Counted from the stretch's first letter, positions 18,019 through 25,931 are shown. The stretch: 47,780 nucleotides of DNA from Bacteroidales bacterium (GCA_014860585.1 JACZJL010000122.1:1-47780); one strand, 5' to 3'. Numbers and translations are program-made. The notes: a model not told the origin generated them from the letters alone.

Positions 18019-19494
18019 ATGAAAACGATGCTCACTGATTCTACCCAACTGCTGATCGTAATGATCACTTATTTATCATTGCTTATCCTCTGGGGTATCT
18101 ACCAGGGGAGAAAGGTAAAATCTACAAGCGATTATGCCATTGCCGGCCGAAACCTCCCTGGTTGGGTTGCTGCGCTTTCGGAACGTGCAACCGGTGAGTC
18201 TTCGTGGGCACTTTTAGGGTTGCCAGGTGCAGCTTATGCTACCGGGCTGCTTGAAATTTGGACTGCACTGGGGTGTGTAGCTGGCATTATCACAGCCTGG
18301 GCGCTCCTGGCCTGGCGCTTGCGCGATGAAGCAGAGCAATTCGATGTGGAAACTTTCACTGAGTACCTTGCTAAAAAACACAGCGAATCCGGGAAATGGA
18401 TCAGGATTATAGGGAGTTTTACTATCGTTTTCTTCTTTTTCTTTTATATCGGTGCACAATTTCTTGGTGGAGGGAAGACCCTTCACGCCATGTTTGGACT
18501 CAATCCTGCAGCCGGAATGCTGCTTACAGCCCTGATCATCGTTCCCTACACCATTTATGGAGGCTTCAGAAGCGTGGTTTATACCGATGTCATTCAGGCC
18601 ATTATCATGATCACTACACTGATTATCGGACCTGTTGCAGGGTTGATCTATCTCTCCAATCACCCTGAACTTTATGCACAATCTGTGGAAATTGCACTCC
18701 AAAAAGCCGGTCCGCAATACGGCTCTTTGTCGGGATCGTTCAACGGCTTCATGGCAGGAGTTGTTATTGTCGGAGGTTTCTCGTGGTTTTTCGGCTATCT
18801 GGGAGGGCAGCCTCAATTAACTATGCGGTTCATGGCGATTAAGAGTAAAAAGCAGGCCGTACGCGCACGCAATATCGGCATTGCCTGGACAGTGATTGCT
18901 TATATCGGCGCATTATTGATTGGATGGATCGGATTGGCGATGTTTGGACCGGAAGGTCTTACTGACCAGGAATATGTTATGCCCGCGGTGATTCTAAAGG
19001 TATTTCCACCGGCGATAGCCGCAATTCTCATTACAGGCGCCATTGCAGCCATGATATCAACAGCGGACTCGTTGTTGATCTTATCTGCAACTGAATTATC
19101 CGAAAACCTGATTAAACCCTGGTTGAAAACTGACAAATCCCACACCGGTGCTTTGCTTCAATCACGATTCATTACAGCTTTACTTGCTATCATTGCACTT
19201 TTTTTGGCTTACCTGTCGCCGGCCAACCTGATTTTCACCCTTGTCAGTTATGTGTGGGCAGGAATTGGAGGGACTTTCTCCGTTGTGGTTTTACTAACAC
19301 TTTTCTGGAAAAAATTTCATGGTCGTGCAGTCATTATTACCATCATTTCAGGAATGCTTTTTACCATTATTTGGATAAGCACCGGGATGGACAAGATCGT
19401 TACAGCCCGTTTACTGACATTCTTGGTTGCTTTATTTATCGGAGTCGTTACCTCATATACAATAAAACCCAAATTACACAATAAAAGCGTGTAA
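18019..19494 (+). CDS. Sodium:solute symporter family protein (PutP-like)
   Basis: A 491-residue inner-membrane protein with 12-13 hydrophobic helices, of the SSS family. It has the family entry motif (YAIAGRNLPGW), the GLPGA segment in the second helix, and ISTADSLLILSAT, whose Ser/Thr correspond to the Na2-site residues of PutP. One difference from E. coli PutP: where PutP has the sodium-linked Asp55 (ASDMSGW), this protein reads ATGESSW, with Gly at that position and Glu next to it. This ERATGESSW form is, from memory, common in Bacteroidota SSS proteins. The likely substrate is proline or another small organic solute; it cannot be fixed here. It is divergent from the Mut7-C gene. Confidence 0.88.
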   Translation: MKTMLTDSTQLLIVMITYLSLLILWGIYQGRKVKSTSDYAIAGRNLPGWVAALSERATGESSWALLGLPGAAYATGLLEIWTALGCVAGIITAWALLAWRLRDEAEQFDVETFTEYLAKKHSESGKWIRIIGSFTIVFFFFFYIGAQFLGGGKTLHAMFGLNPAAGMLLTALIIVPYTIYGGFRSVVYTDVIQAIIMITTLIIGPVAGLIYLSNHPELYAQSVEIALQKAGPQYGSLSGSFNGFMAGVVIVGGFSWFFGYLGGQPQLTMRFMAIKSKKQAVRARNIGIAWTVIAYIGALLIGWIGLAMFGPEGLTDQEYVMPAVILKVFPPAIAAILITGAIAAMISTADSLLILSATELSENLIKPWLKTDKSHTGALLQSRFITALLAIIALFLAYLSPANLIFTLVSYVWAGIGGTFSVVVLLTLFWKKFHGRAVIITIISGMLFTIIWISTGMDKIVTARLLTFLVALFIGVVTSYTIKPKLHNKSV

Positions 19495-19505
19495 ACAATT
19501 GACAA

Positions 19506-19526
19506 TGAGATTAAAACATTATCTCA
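19506..19526 (+). terminator. Weak hairpin after the symporter gene
   Basis: TGAGAT, a 9-nt loop, ATCTCA, 12 nt past the stop. There is no following T-run, so this may be an RNA 3'-end hairpin rather than an intrinsic terminator. Confidence 0.3.
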
Positions 19527-19581
19527 GATAAAATTGACCACTTTCCAATTACTACTGCAAAAGTGTTGATTTCATGTTCTA

Positions 19582-19617
19582 AAAAGCAAAATGCCTGACC
19601 ATCAGGTGACCAGGCAT
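19582..19617 (-). terminator. Rho-independent terminator of the AT-hook protein gene
   Basis: On the minus strand ATGCCTG, a 13-nt loop, CAGGCAT, then TTTGCTTTTTAG, just past the stop at 19639. Confidence 0.75.
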
Positions 19618-19638
19618 GTGCTGCTGAGTAAAATTTAT

Positions 19639-20187
19639 CTATGCTTTAATATACTCAAACTGGTTGGATTCGGGGTTCTTTTCCCTGCTCAATATGCCGT
19701 CTTTAGCCAGCTTGGCGAGTGTTCCCGAAAGATCGGTACTTTTATATTCAAATTTAAAAAATTCCACACAATGATTCACAATATCACCGATTGTTCGCTT
19801 GGTGTTGAAATAGTCGGTATCCACTAACTGCCTGAGTATTGCACTTGGACCTGGTCTCTCTGTTGAGCGTCTTTTTGGTTCCTTAACTTTCTTCTCTTTA
19901 GGCTGCTTGGGCGCTTTTTCAGCCTTGGGTGGCTTTTGTTCTTTTGAAGTTTTTGGTTGTTTTGGTTCTTTGTCTTTCGGGAATTTTGGAGGGCGTCCCG
20001 GACGTTTACGCTTTTCTTGCGGTTCAGCAACAGGTATAACTGCCACTTTTTCTATTTGTTTTTCCTTTTCTGAATCTCCAAAAAGAAGATCGATAAGCTT
20101 CAATTGCACATTTTCAGAGTTGAATTTGTTTAGTGCCTCAGCCAGTTCAATTAACTGACCTTTAACCTTATCAAAGTTTTTGATCAT
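19639..20187 (-). CDS. AT-hook-containing, lysine/proline-rich DNA-binding candidate
   Basis: A 182-residue protein in three parts. Residues 1-40 form a helical head. Residues 55-112 are a Lys/Pro-rich disordered tract containing the AT-hook core KRPGRPPK (61-68). Residues 112-182 are a compact folded domain (SAILRQLVDTDYFNTKRTI, GTLAKLAKDGILSREKN) that looks like a winged helix. It could be a nucleoid-associated or regulatory protein that docks in AT-rich minor grooves; this is inference from the AT-hook. I do not know a characterised homolog. It has its own -7 box and terminator, so it is monocistronic. Confidence 0.8.
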   Translation of the reverse strand: MIKNFDKVKGQLIELAEALNKFNSENVQLKLIDLLFGDSEKEKQIEKVAVIPVAEPQEKRKRPGRPPKFPKDKEPKQPKTSKEQKPPKAEKAPKQPKEKKVKEPKRRSTERPGPSAILRQLVDTDYFNTKRTIGDIVNHCVEFFKFEYKSTDLSGTLAKLAKDGILSREKNPESNQFEYIKA

Positions 20188-20269
20188 AGTTTAAAATGTT
20201 TTTGTTAGTAAATAGAATAAAAACAGATCCTTTAAAATCTCAATTTCACAAAGCAACTGAAAAAGAGCG

Positions 20270-20277
20270 CAAATATA
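20270..20277 (-). promoter_or_regulatory. -7 promoter box for the AT-hook protein gene
   Basis: On the minus strand TATATTTG, an exact TAnnTTTG match, 83 nt before the start at 20187, giving a leader of about 75 nt. Confidence 0.35.
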
Positions 20278-20386
20278 TTTATATTTTCTTATAGAAACGT
20301 TTTGATGCTTTTTTTTTGAATAATTATTGTAACTTTTAAAACCTTCGTTCGTTTAAGTAATTGTACAAAATGAATAAGCTTATTTG

Positions 20387-20872
20387 ATGACTGTACCTGA
20401 ATATAATCGTTGTGTAGATTCCTTTTCCGACGGTGTTTACAGGTTTATCCTGAAAAATACCTGTGATGATGAGGCATCGAAAGATATTGTACAGGAGTCC
20501 TTTTTCCGTTTATGGGAAAAGCATGAAAGTATAGATTTCGAAAAAGCAAAATCTTATTTGTTTACTACAGCATATCACTTTATGATTGATGAGATCAGGA
20601 AAAATAAGCACAAGGCAGCATTTTCAAATGGTTTACACAGCCGGAGTGCAGAAGATTACCAGTTTTCTGATCTCAGCAGAGTACTTGAAGATGCTGTTGG
20701 AAAACTCCCGGAGATACAACGGACTGTGGTGATGTTGCGTGATTATGAAGGATATTCCTATAAGGAAATTGGTAACATTACCGGGCTGAGTGAGCCGCAG
20801 GTGAAAGTTTATATTTACAGGGCGCGTATGACTTTGAAGCAATACATCGGAAGTATGGACGTGGTGATTTAA
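20387..20872 (+). CDS. ECF-type RNA polymerase sigma factor
   Basis: A 161-residue sigma-70 family, extracytoplasmic-function sigma factor. Region 2 reads DIVQESFFRLWEKH and AKSYLFTTAYHFMIDEIRK; region 4 reads LPEIQRTVVMLRDYEGYSY followed by the helix-turn-helix KEIGNITGLSEPQVKVYIYRAR. No region 1 or 3 is present, which defines the ECF class. It redirects RNA polymerase to a dedicated regulon. A TTG at 20384 is in frame, but the ATG at 20387 is preferred. Its partner anti-sigma candidate starts 8 bp downstream, so the two are one operon. The target promoters are not identifiable here. Confidence 0.93.
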   Translation: MTVPEYNRCVDSFSDGVYRFILKNTCDDEASKDIVQESFFRLWEKHESIDFEKAKSYLFTTAYHFMIDEIRKNKHKAAFSNGLHSRSAEDYQFSDLSRVLEDAVGKLPEIQRTVVMLRDYEGYSYKEIGNITGLSEPQVKVYIYRARMTLKQYIGSMDVVI

Positions 20873-20880
20873 TGAAATAA

Positions 20881-22044
20881 ATGATGAAAATCAACAGAGA
20901 CAATTATGGTGCTTTTTTCCTCGACTACTGGGAATCTAATCTTGATGACCAGGAGAAGAAAAACCTTGCATTGTTTCTCAAAAATAACCCCGATCTTCAG
21001 GATGAATTTTTTGATTTTAAGCATGCGACCACTTCAAAACTCATTCATGATGACTTGTTAGTTTATCCAAACAAAAAAAATCTCAGGAAAATTGAAGTTC
21101 AGGCTGTTGGCAGGATAAATCAAAATAACTGGGAGCATTTTGTCATTGCCAGTCTCGAAAATGATCTTTCACCTTCAGAATCTCAACTGTTTACGATGTT
21201 TGTTGAAAATAACCCTCAGGTAGTGAATGAAATAAAGCTATTTAAAAGGACTTACCTTAAAAGTGATCCAACAATTATTTTTGACAAAAAGAAAAGCCTG
21301 AAGCATAAGATCATACTTTTATGGTGGTACAAACCTATAGTCCAATGGGGAACTTCGATTGCAGCATTATTGCTCATTGCATTCAGCCTTTTTTGGAACA
21401 CAAGCAACCAAAATTTCAACAGAAATGATCAAACTGTTCCTGTTGTAAAATTGGAGCAACCCGGATTAATTGAAACTGAAATTTCACCGCCTGACAATCA
21501 ACTTTCTGAGCCTCTCCCGGTTTCTTCTGAATTGCCAGAGGTGAATACAAATTTGGAAAGTCCATCCGGTTCAGGCGAACCCAAACAGTTGGCTCCAGAA
21601 ATTTCAACTACTAAAGCCACAAATGTTGAGAAAAATAACTCTGACCTTACTGCAATGACGCGAAGAACATTTAGTTCCGAAATGCTTGTTCAGCGTGAAT
21701 ATGAATCCATCATTGAGAAAAGAGATGATATTTCTTCAATATTCACTTACATGTTGTTCCGGGATGGCCAGACAAAGGAAACAGAAGCTGAAAACAGCAC
21801 TGCCGGCCGTATGATCGCCAGGATGACCAACAGTGTATCCGGGAAGAAACAAAAGCCCATCGAAAATGTGTTCAACCCAATGCTTAGCTCGGTAACCGAA
21901 AAAGGAAAAGACCTGCTTACCATAGCATCTGAAGCGCTACCAATTTATCAAACCACAGAAGGAGACGGAAGAAAAGAGACCTTTTTCGCATTAAGTGAAA
22001 ATTTCAATATTCGCCTTAGCAGAAACAAAGCGGCAATAGAGTAA
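20881..22044 (+). CDS. Membrane anti-sigma factor candidate with duplicated N-terminal domain
   Basis: A 387-residue single-pass membrane protein: ~150 cytoplasmic residues, one transmembrane helix (~155-172) and ~210 residues probably in the periplasm. The cytoplasmic part contains two copies of a helical unit (residues ~9-48 and ~84-122), each with an acidic LDDQE or LSPSE helix start, then NNPDLQDE or NNPQVVNE, then a Phe-Lys ending. That unit resembles the ...E...FL..NP.L..E... pattern of Bacteroidota anti-sigma domains, without a zinc-finger HxxxCxxC motif. It is placed 8 bp after an ECF sigma gene, so sequestering that sigma factor at the membrane is the natural inference. The periplasmic part is Ser/Pro/Glu-rich at first and is unassigned. 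Confidence 0.75.
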   Translation: MMKINRDNYGAFFLDYWESNLDDQEKKNLALFLKNNPDLQDEFFDFKHATTSKLIHDDLLVYPNKKNLRKIEVQAVGRINQNNWEHFVIASLENDLSPSESQLFTMFVENNPQVVNEIKLFKRTYLKSDPTIIFDKKKSLKHKIILLWWYKPIVQWGTSIAALLLIAFSLFWNTSNQNFNRNDQTVPVVKLEQPGLIETEISPPDNQLSEPLPVSSELPEVNTNLESPSGSGEPKQLAPEISTTKATNVEKNNSDLTAMTRRTFSSEMLVQREYESIIEKRDDISSIFTYMLFRDGQTKETEAENSTAGRMIARMTNSVSGKKQKPIENVFNPMLSSVTEKGKDLLTIASEALPIYQTTEGDGRKETFFALSENFNIRLSRNKAAIE

Positions 22045-22102
22045 AATTTAACAAAGGTAAAAACAGATCAACACCGGGGAAGGAGATACGTACAAAAGGC
22101 TT

Positions 22103-22792
22103 TTAATAAGTCGGTGGGTTCACATCATCTTCATCGAAGTAAAGATTGACATTGAGTACAATCTTGGATTCGTTCAGATCAGAAACCAGCAATGAATTTC
22201 TTTTTTCCTGTTTGAGAGATACATGATAGAAGGCTTCCAGCACATTATCAGATCCAACATTTTTCAGGTTAACCAATTTCATTTTCCGGCAATGTTTTTT
22301 TAATATCCGTTCGATCTGCAATTCGTTATCCTCATTGCTGAAATAAGACAGTTGCAGGAGAAATTCGCGCTTTTTAGTCTGGCCAAAATTGGTTATTGAG
22401 AGCAGGATGATGGCCAAACTAATGAGCAGGGTTGCTGAAATGGCTACAGAGTAGAGCCCAACTCCTGCAGCCATACCCACACCTAATGCAAAGAAAATAA
22501 ACACAATATCCTGGACATCCCTTACAGCGGTTCGAAACCGGATGATGGACATTGCTCCCACAAGGCCAAAAGCACGTGCAAGGTTATTACCAATGACCAG
22601 GATCACGACAGAGGTAATCATCGATAGAATAACCAGCGAATTGACAAAGGTAACCGAGTAGCTTGGCCCTTTATACACAAATCGGTAAACAAGTGAAATG
22701 ATCACTCCACAAAGAAATGAAACCAACAAGTTTCCAATGACCGTGTAAATGGTTACCGGGAAAAGATCAAAATTTTGAAAATCTTCAAACAT
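22103..22792 (-). CDS. DUF4956 membrane protein
   Basis: A 229-residue protein with four hydrophobic helices in the first ~135 residues (about 16-38, 47-68, 94-112, 114-132) and a soluble C-terminal ~90 residues. The conserved DUF4956 core is clear between helices 2 and 3: GLVGAMSIIRFRTAVRDVQD. In the known families it is coupled to VTC-type polyphosphate polymerases, and its gene overlaps the start-to-stop of the VTC gene here by 8 bp, a sign of tight co-translation. A channel or anchor for the polymer made by the VTC protein is a plausible role, not proven. Confidence 0.88.
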   Translation of the reverse strand: MFEDFQNFDLFPVTIYTVIGNLLVSFLCGVIISLVYRFVYKGPSYSVTFVNSLVILSMITSVVILVIGNNLARAFGLVGAMSIIRFRTAVRDVQDIVFIFFALGVGMAAGVGLYSVAISATLLISLAIILLSITNFGQTKKREFLLQLSYFSNEDNELQIERILKKHCRKMKLVNLKNVGSDNVLEAFYHVSLKQEKRNSLLVSDLNESKIVLNVNLYFDEDDVNPPTY

Positions 22793-23582
22793 CGCGCTTG
22801 TAGTATTTATTTTTAAAAATCCTTGAGTGAGAATAAATCGAAGGCAACTTCTGAGGTTTCACGAAATTGTGGGTTTTTATCGAGATAACGTACTTGGAAG
22901 CCGATTGGCGTTTTAGTCCTAAAGTACCAATGATAGACTTCATCCAGGCAGGGTAATGATCGTTGAATTTCACCTCGAGGATAAATTTATCCTTGAGCGA
23001 GCGGCGCACCCGTTCTTCATTGTACAACTCATCAATCGACGGAAAAGCAACACTGCGAAGGTTTTTATCGAAAGTTACCCTGATTCCTTCATCATGTAAT
23101 CCGATAAACGCTTCCCTTTCGTAAATAACAGTAATGATAGGCCTCAGATGATCTGAATGGAAATGATAAAAAAAACGCTTGAGGTTATCCTCTGCCAAAG
23201 GATATTTTGTTTTATCGGGTAAATAATCGTTAACACTGCCACCATTAAACATACTTAGCGCCTTTTCGTATTCTGCCGGAGCCCTGTTTTTCATAATCGG
23301 ATCTTCATACTTGCGCTTGATCTCAAAAAAAACTTTGACATTGTCTTCGCCCGGCAGGTTGTAACCCCTCAACCTGAATTTCTTCCTGTGTTTGATCCCT
23401 TCCAACTTTTCAAAATAGCAGTTGTATTCCGGAGTGTCGAAGTAAATGCTTCGCACAGTATACTGATGATCCGGCATTTTTTCGGCAAATTTGTCATACT
23501 TCATAAAAGGTGAAATCATGCTTCTCAGCATGTCCATCTTACTGTTTGGCACAAAATATTTAAATTCGTATCGCAGTGGCAT
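22785..23582 (-). CDS. VTC-domain polyphosphate polymerase-like protein
   Basis: A 265-residue protein matching the VTC (vacuolar transporter chaperone) catalytic domain along its whole length. Expected catalytic-tunnel residues are visible in order: RYEFKYFV (Glu6, Lys8), VRSIYFDT (Arg44), KHRKKFRLRGY (64-74), FFEIKRK (Glu87, Lys89, Lys91), YEREAF, RVTFDKNLR and LEVKFN. VTC proteins polymerise ATP gamma-phosphate into polyphosphate. There is no membrane helix; the DUF4956 gene right after it and the membrane-fusion gene right before (6-bp gap) would supply the membrane parts. Polyphosphate as product is inferred from the family; another phosphotransfer polymer is possible. Confidence 0.85.
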   Translation of the reverse strand: MPLRYEFKYFVPNSKMDMLRSMISPFMKYDKFAEKMPDHQYTVRSIYFDTPEYNCYFEKLEGIKHRKKFRLRGYNLPGEDNVKVFFEIKRKYEDPIMKNRAPAEYEKALSMFNGGSVNDYLPDKTKYPLAEDNLKRFFYHFHSDHLRPIITVIYEREAFIGLHDEGIRVTFDKNLRSVAFPSIDELYNEERVRRSLKDKFILEVKFNDHYPAWMKSIIGTLGLKRQSASKYVISIKTHNFVKPQKLPSIYSHSRIFKNKYYKRDV

Positions 23583-23588
23583 AACGTT

Positions 23589-24668
23589 TTACCTGAAAAA
23601 TATGTCCATGGTTCTTTTGATATATTCCCGCAATGAAATTTGTTCACCAAGAAAAATACACTGTACTGAAAGTCCTGGTACTATGAGTGGGGATTTCTTT
23701 TTCACAATAGCTTTAATAAAGATTACCTGGTCTGATTTGATTTGTTCAACACGGTCAGAAATGTCAATAATTTCGGCGCTAATACGCTCATCAATGCCAG
23801 GGATCATAAACTCAAGTTCCATATTACTGGTGAGGTAAGGTTTGTATGGAAATTTTACCGGGATGTAAAGAATAAATCCTGAAGTATCGGTAACTGAAAT
23901 GTATTCAGTTTGTTCTGTCAGATAATGCGTAAAAACCATTTTACCTGAAACAGGTGATTGCAGCAGGTATTTTGTTTTTGTTTCGAGCAAAAATTCAATC
24001 TCATTTTCGTATGCATCTATCCGCTCTTGAATGAGTCTGATTTCTTCAGGTTTTTGACCTGTTTTTGCGATTTCGTAGTCACTTTTTGCAATTTCAATAT
24101 TTGTGATGGCCGAAAGGTATTCAGTTTCAGCAATTTCAAACTCACTTTCGGTAATGACACTATCCTGGAACAGTTTTGATAAACGTTCATAGTTTTTCCG
24201 GGAGAAATCAAAATTCTGTTCTGCCAGGGTAAGTTTTTGTTTTAAATTTTCAACGATCTCGACTTTTTCACCTGTGCTGCTGCTTTGTAATTGTTTTTTT
24301 TCAACTGCCGAGAGATTTTTAAGCTGCTGGATTCGTTCTTCCACCAGCCTTGAATAAAGAAATCCAAGTGTGTCTCCAGAATCCACAATTACATTATTTG
24401 CCATTCCTTCCCTGAGCGAGAGTGTGGCAATATCGCCACGTTCAAACCTGTAACTGGTTGATAACTCGATGGCGCCGGTTTTATAGTTAGTCAATTCACC
24501 ATAAAAATTACCTTCCAGGTCAGCCCTGAGCGTCCATTTCTTAATTGGTTGTATCCATGCTGTGGACCTGAAATTAAAAGGTACTGTGAAAGGGAAAAAA
24601 AAGACAATCCCAAGAATCAAGAAAACAATCAGCAATGCAAAATACTTACGGTATCTGTACCTCATCAA
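23589..24668 (-). CDS. HlyD/RND-type membrane-fusion (periplasmic adaptor) protein
   Basis: A 359-residue protein with one N-terminal membrane helix (~9-28). Next is a beta-barrel/lipoyl half (EGNFYGELTNYKTGAIELS, REGMANNVIVDSGDTLGFL), then a long coiled coil (~residues 90-235) rich in E/L/K, then the returning lipoyl and barrel half (LLQSPVSGKMVFTHYLTEQT, VDIIDISDRVEQI-type strands). This is the HlyD/efflux adaptor fold that usually bridges an inner-membrane pump to an outer-membrane channel. Here, unusually, no ABC, RND or MFS pump gene is beside it; the two downstream genes are VTC and DUF4956. It is the first gene of the operon; a -7 box lies about 100 nt upstream. Confidence 0.85.
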   Translation of the reverse strand: MMRYRYRKYFALLIVFLILGIVFFFPFTVPFNFRSTAWIQPIKKWTLRADLEGNFYGELTNYKTGAIELSTSYRFERGDIATLSLREGMANNVIVDSGDTLGFLYSRLVEERIQQLKNLSAVEKKQLQSSSTGEKVEIVENLKQKLTLAEQNFDFSRKNYERLSKLFQDSVITESEFEIAETEYLSAITNIEIAKSDYEIAKTGQKPEEIRLIQERIDAYENEIEFLLETKTKYLLQSPVSGKMVFTHYLTEQTEYISVTDTSGFILYIPVKFPYKPYLTSNMELEFMIPGIDERISAEIIDISDRVEQIKSDQVIFIKAIVKKKSPLIVPGLSVQCIFLGEQISLREYIKRTMDIFFR

Positions 24669-24767
24669 AACGTTATTATTGCTTGAAATTAGTAAAAATA
24701 GTTATTAATCAGCTAGTTAGTGTCTAATAGTTGTTATAGTTTTCAAAATTTGTAAAATAATCAGCAG

Positions 24768-24775
24768 CAAAAGTA
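24768..24775 (-). promoter_or_regulatory. -7 promoter box for the membrane-fusion/VTC/DUF4956 operon
   Basis: On the minus strand TACTTTTG, an exact TAnnTTTG match, 99 nt before the start at 24668, implying a leader of about 90 nt. It is 112 bp from the divergent box of the RRM gene. Confidence 0.4.
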
Positions 24776-24857
24776 ACTATATTAACTTAAATCAGGCCTT
24801 TGACAATCTGCAATTGCAAATGATTTCGTGAATTAATAATAAAATAATCAAAAAAAT

Positions 24858-24887
24858 ATTGGGGTAACGATTAATCAATTACTTTTG
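24858..24887 (+). promoter_or_regulatory. Promoter of the RRM protein gene
   Basis: TACTTTTG (24880-24887) preceded at the right distance by TTG (24859-24861), a near-complete Bacteroidota promoter. The untranslated leader would be about 40 nt. Confidence 0.55.
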
Positions 24888-24931
24888 CCACCGATTGTTT
24901 TTAGTTCTCATTACATATTTAATTATTTATT

Positions 24932-25306
24932 ATGAACATTTTCGTAGGAAGTTTGCCCTTTACATTAGAAGAGAGCGAACTGCAAGAGTTTTTTGAAGAG
25001 TACGGTGAGGTTACGTCAGCAAAGATCATTTCTGACAAATTTTCCGGAAGAAGCAAAGGTTTTGGTTTTGTTGAGATGCCCAATGACGAAGAAGCCAAGA
25101 AGGCTATTGAAGAATTGAACGGCGCAGAAGTCAACGGCAGAACTATCGTAGTCAATGAATCTGAAAAACGCGAAGGCGGCCCAAGGAGAAGTGCTCCAAG
25201 AAGTGGCGGCGGTAATTTCAGAAGTGGCGGCGGTAGTGGCGGTGGATACAACAGAGGTGGCAGTGGCGACCGCAGAGGCGGTGGCGACAGACGTTCCTCT
25301 TACTAA
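24932..25306 (+). CDS. Glycine-rich RNA-binding protein with one RRM
   Basis: A 124-residue protein with a complete RRM: RNP2 IFVGSL (3-8) and RNP1 KGFGFVEM (42-49), the aromatic residues expected to stack on RNA. A short glycine-rich, arginine-containing tail (residues ~83-124, several GGG and RGG steps) follows. Bacteroidota and cyanobacterial proteins of this type act as cold-induced RNA chaperones or post-transcriptional regulators; that role is inference. It is a single gene with its own promoter and terminator. Confidence 0.95.
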   Translation: MNIFVGSLPFTLEESELQEFFEEYGEVTSAKIISDKFSGRSKGFGFVEMPNDEEAKKAIEELNGAEVNGRTIVVNESEKREGGPRRSAPRSGGGNFRSGGGSGGGYNRGGSGDRRGGGDRRSSY

Positions 25307-25383
25307 TAAGTGTTGGACTGTTACTGTAACAAACCTTATGTGAAAATTCTTGCCCACAGGAGTAATCCTGTGTAAGCTAAACA

Positions 25384-25418
25384 AAAGGCTGTCTCAAATC
25401 TGAGGCAGCCTTTTTTGT
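25384..25418 (+). terminator. Rho-independent terminator of the RRM gene
   Basis: AAAGGCTGTCTCA, a 4-nt loop, TGAGGCAGCCTTT (one G-U pair), followed by TTTT; 77 nt past the stop at 25306. Confidence 0.85.
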
Positions 25419-25521
25419 TGGGAATTTAGCCTACGCTCAAAATTGATTGATAAAACAATGACTATTAATAATGAAGACCAACTTTCTTCGCCAAAAAATC
25501 TACTCTTTACGGGAACAACTA

Positions 25522-25649
25522 ATACCGATTGCACTTTCAATATAGTCCAATTTCGACTTCGTCTCATTGTACTATTTTCAAGTAGCATCGGTATTTACCA
25601 TTGTAAAATTATAAAATGGTTTGGACCATTTTATAATTACAATTGGTAT
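25522..25649. repeat. MITE-like 128-bp element, copy 2 (better preserved)
   Basis: The element runs from ATACCGATTG to CAATTGGTAT. Its outer 29 bp are inverted repeats of each other (25522-25550 and 25621-25649; 22 of 29 positions match by hand count). The right arm also pairs with the sequence just inside it (TACCATTGTAAAATTATAAA against the reverse of the right arm), so the RNA or single strand could fold into a long hairpin. It carries no gene. It matches 8550-8677, which makes it a dispersed family rather than a local accident. Confidence 0.65.
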
Positions 25650-25650
25650 A

Positions 25651-25791
25651 AAATGCAAACCCACTCCATTAACCAAAGAGAAGGATTTGATGCTACAAAT
25701 GAGCGAAGATGACATCAAATATGGCCGGACTGTTTCGCAGGATGAACATATAACACGGAGTGAGACATGGCTAAGCAAAAGAAAAGCTTAA
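25651..25791 (+). pseudogene. Remnant of a small antitoxin-like gene (C-terminal part)
   Basis: In frame up to the stop at 25789-25791 the sequence encodes ...EKDLMLQMSEDDIKYGRTV followed by SQDEHITRSETWLSKRKA. This is, from memory, the C-terminal pattern of small Bacteroidota antitoxins (a D-I-x-x-G-R/K-x-x-S-x-E-E stretch then a final W-L helix). No start codon with a plausible N-terminal half exists: the frame runs directly into the MITE-like repeat on its left. An ATG overlapping the last codons (25767) opens a short frame with no recognisable toxin. I infer a decayed toxin-antitoxin locus cut by, or fused to, the repeat. Confidence 0.45.
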
Positions 25792-25931
25792 AGACTTCAC
25801 CCCCAACAATTATAAACCATCAGCCCAACAACAAAAAGTAGCGGAATGATATAAAACGGCGGAAAGATTTTTTGGATAGCGCTGATTGGGTTTGAAACCC
25901 AGTCAGGGTTCGTTGCCGGGGAGGGTGAGAT

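Noticed and set aside
25443-25712. An 89-codon open frame between the RRM gene and uvrB
   Set aside because: It lies across the MITE-like element; the peptide has no protein-like pattern.
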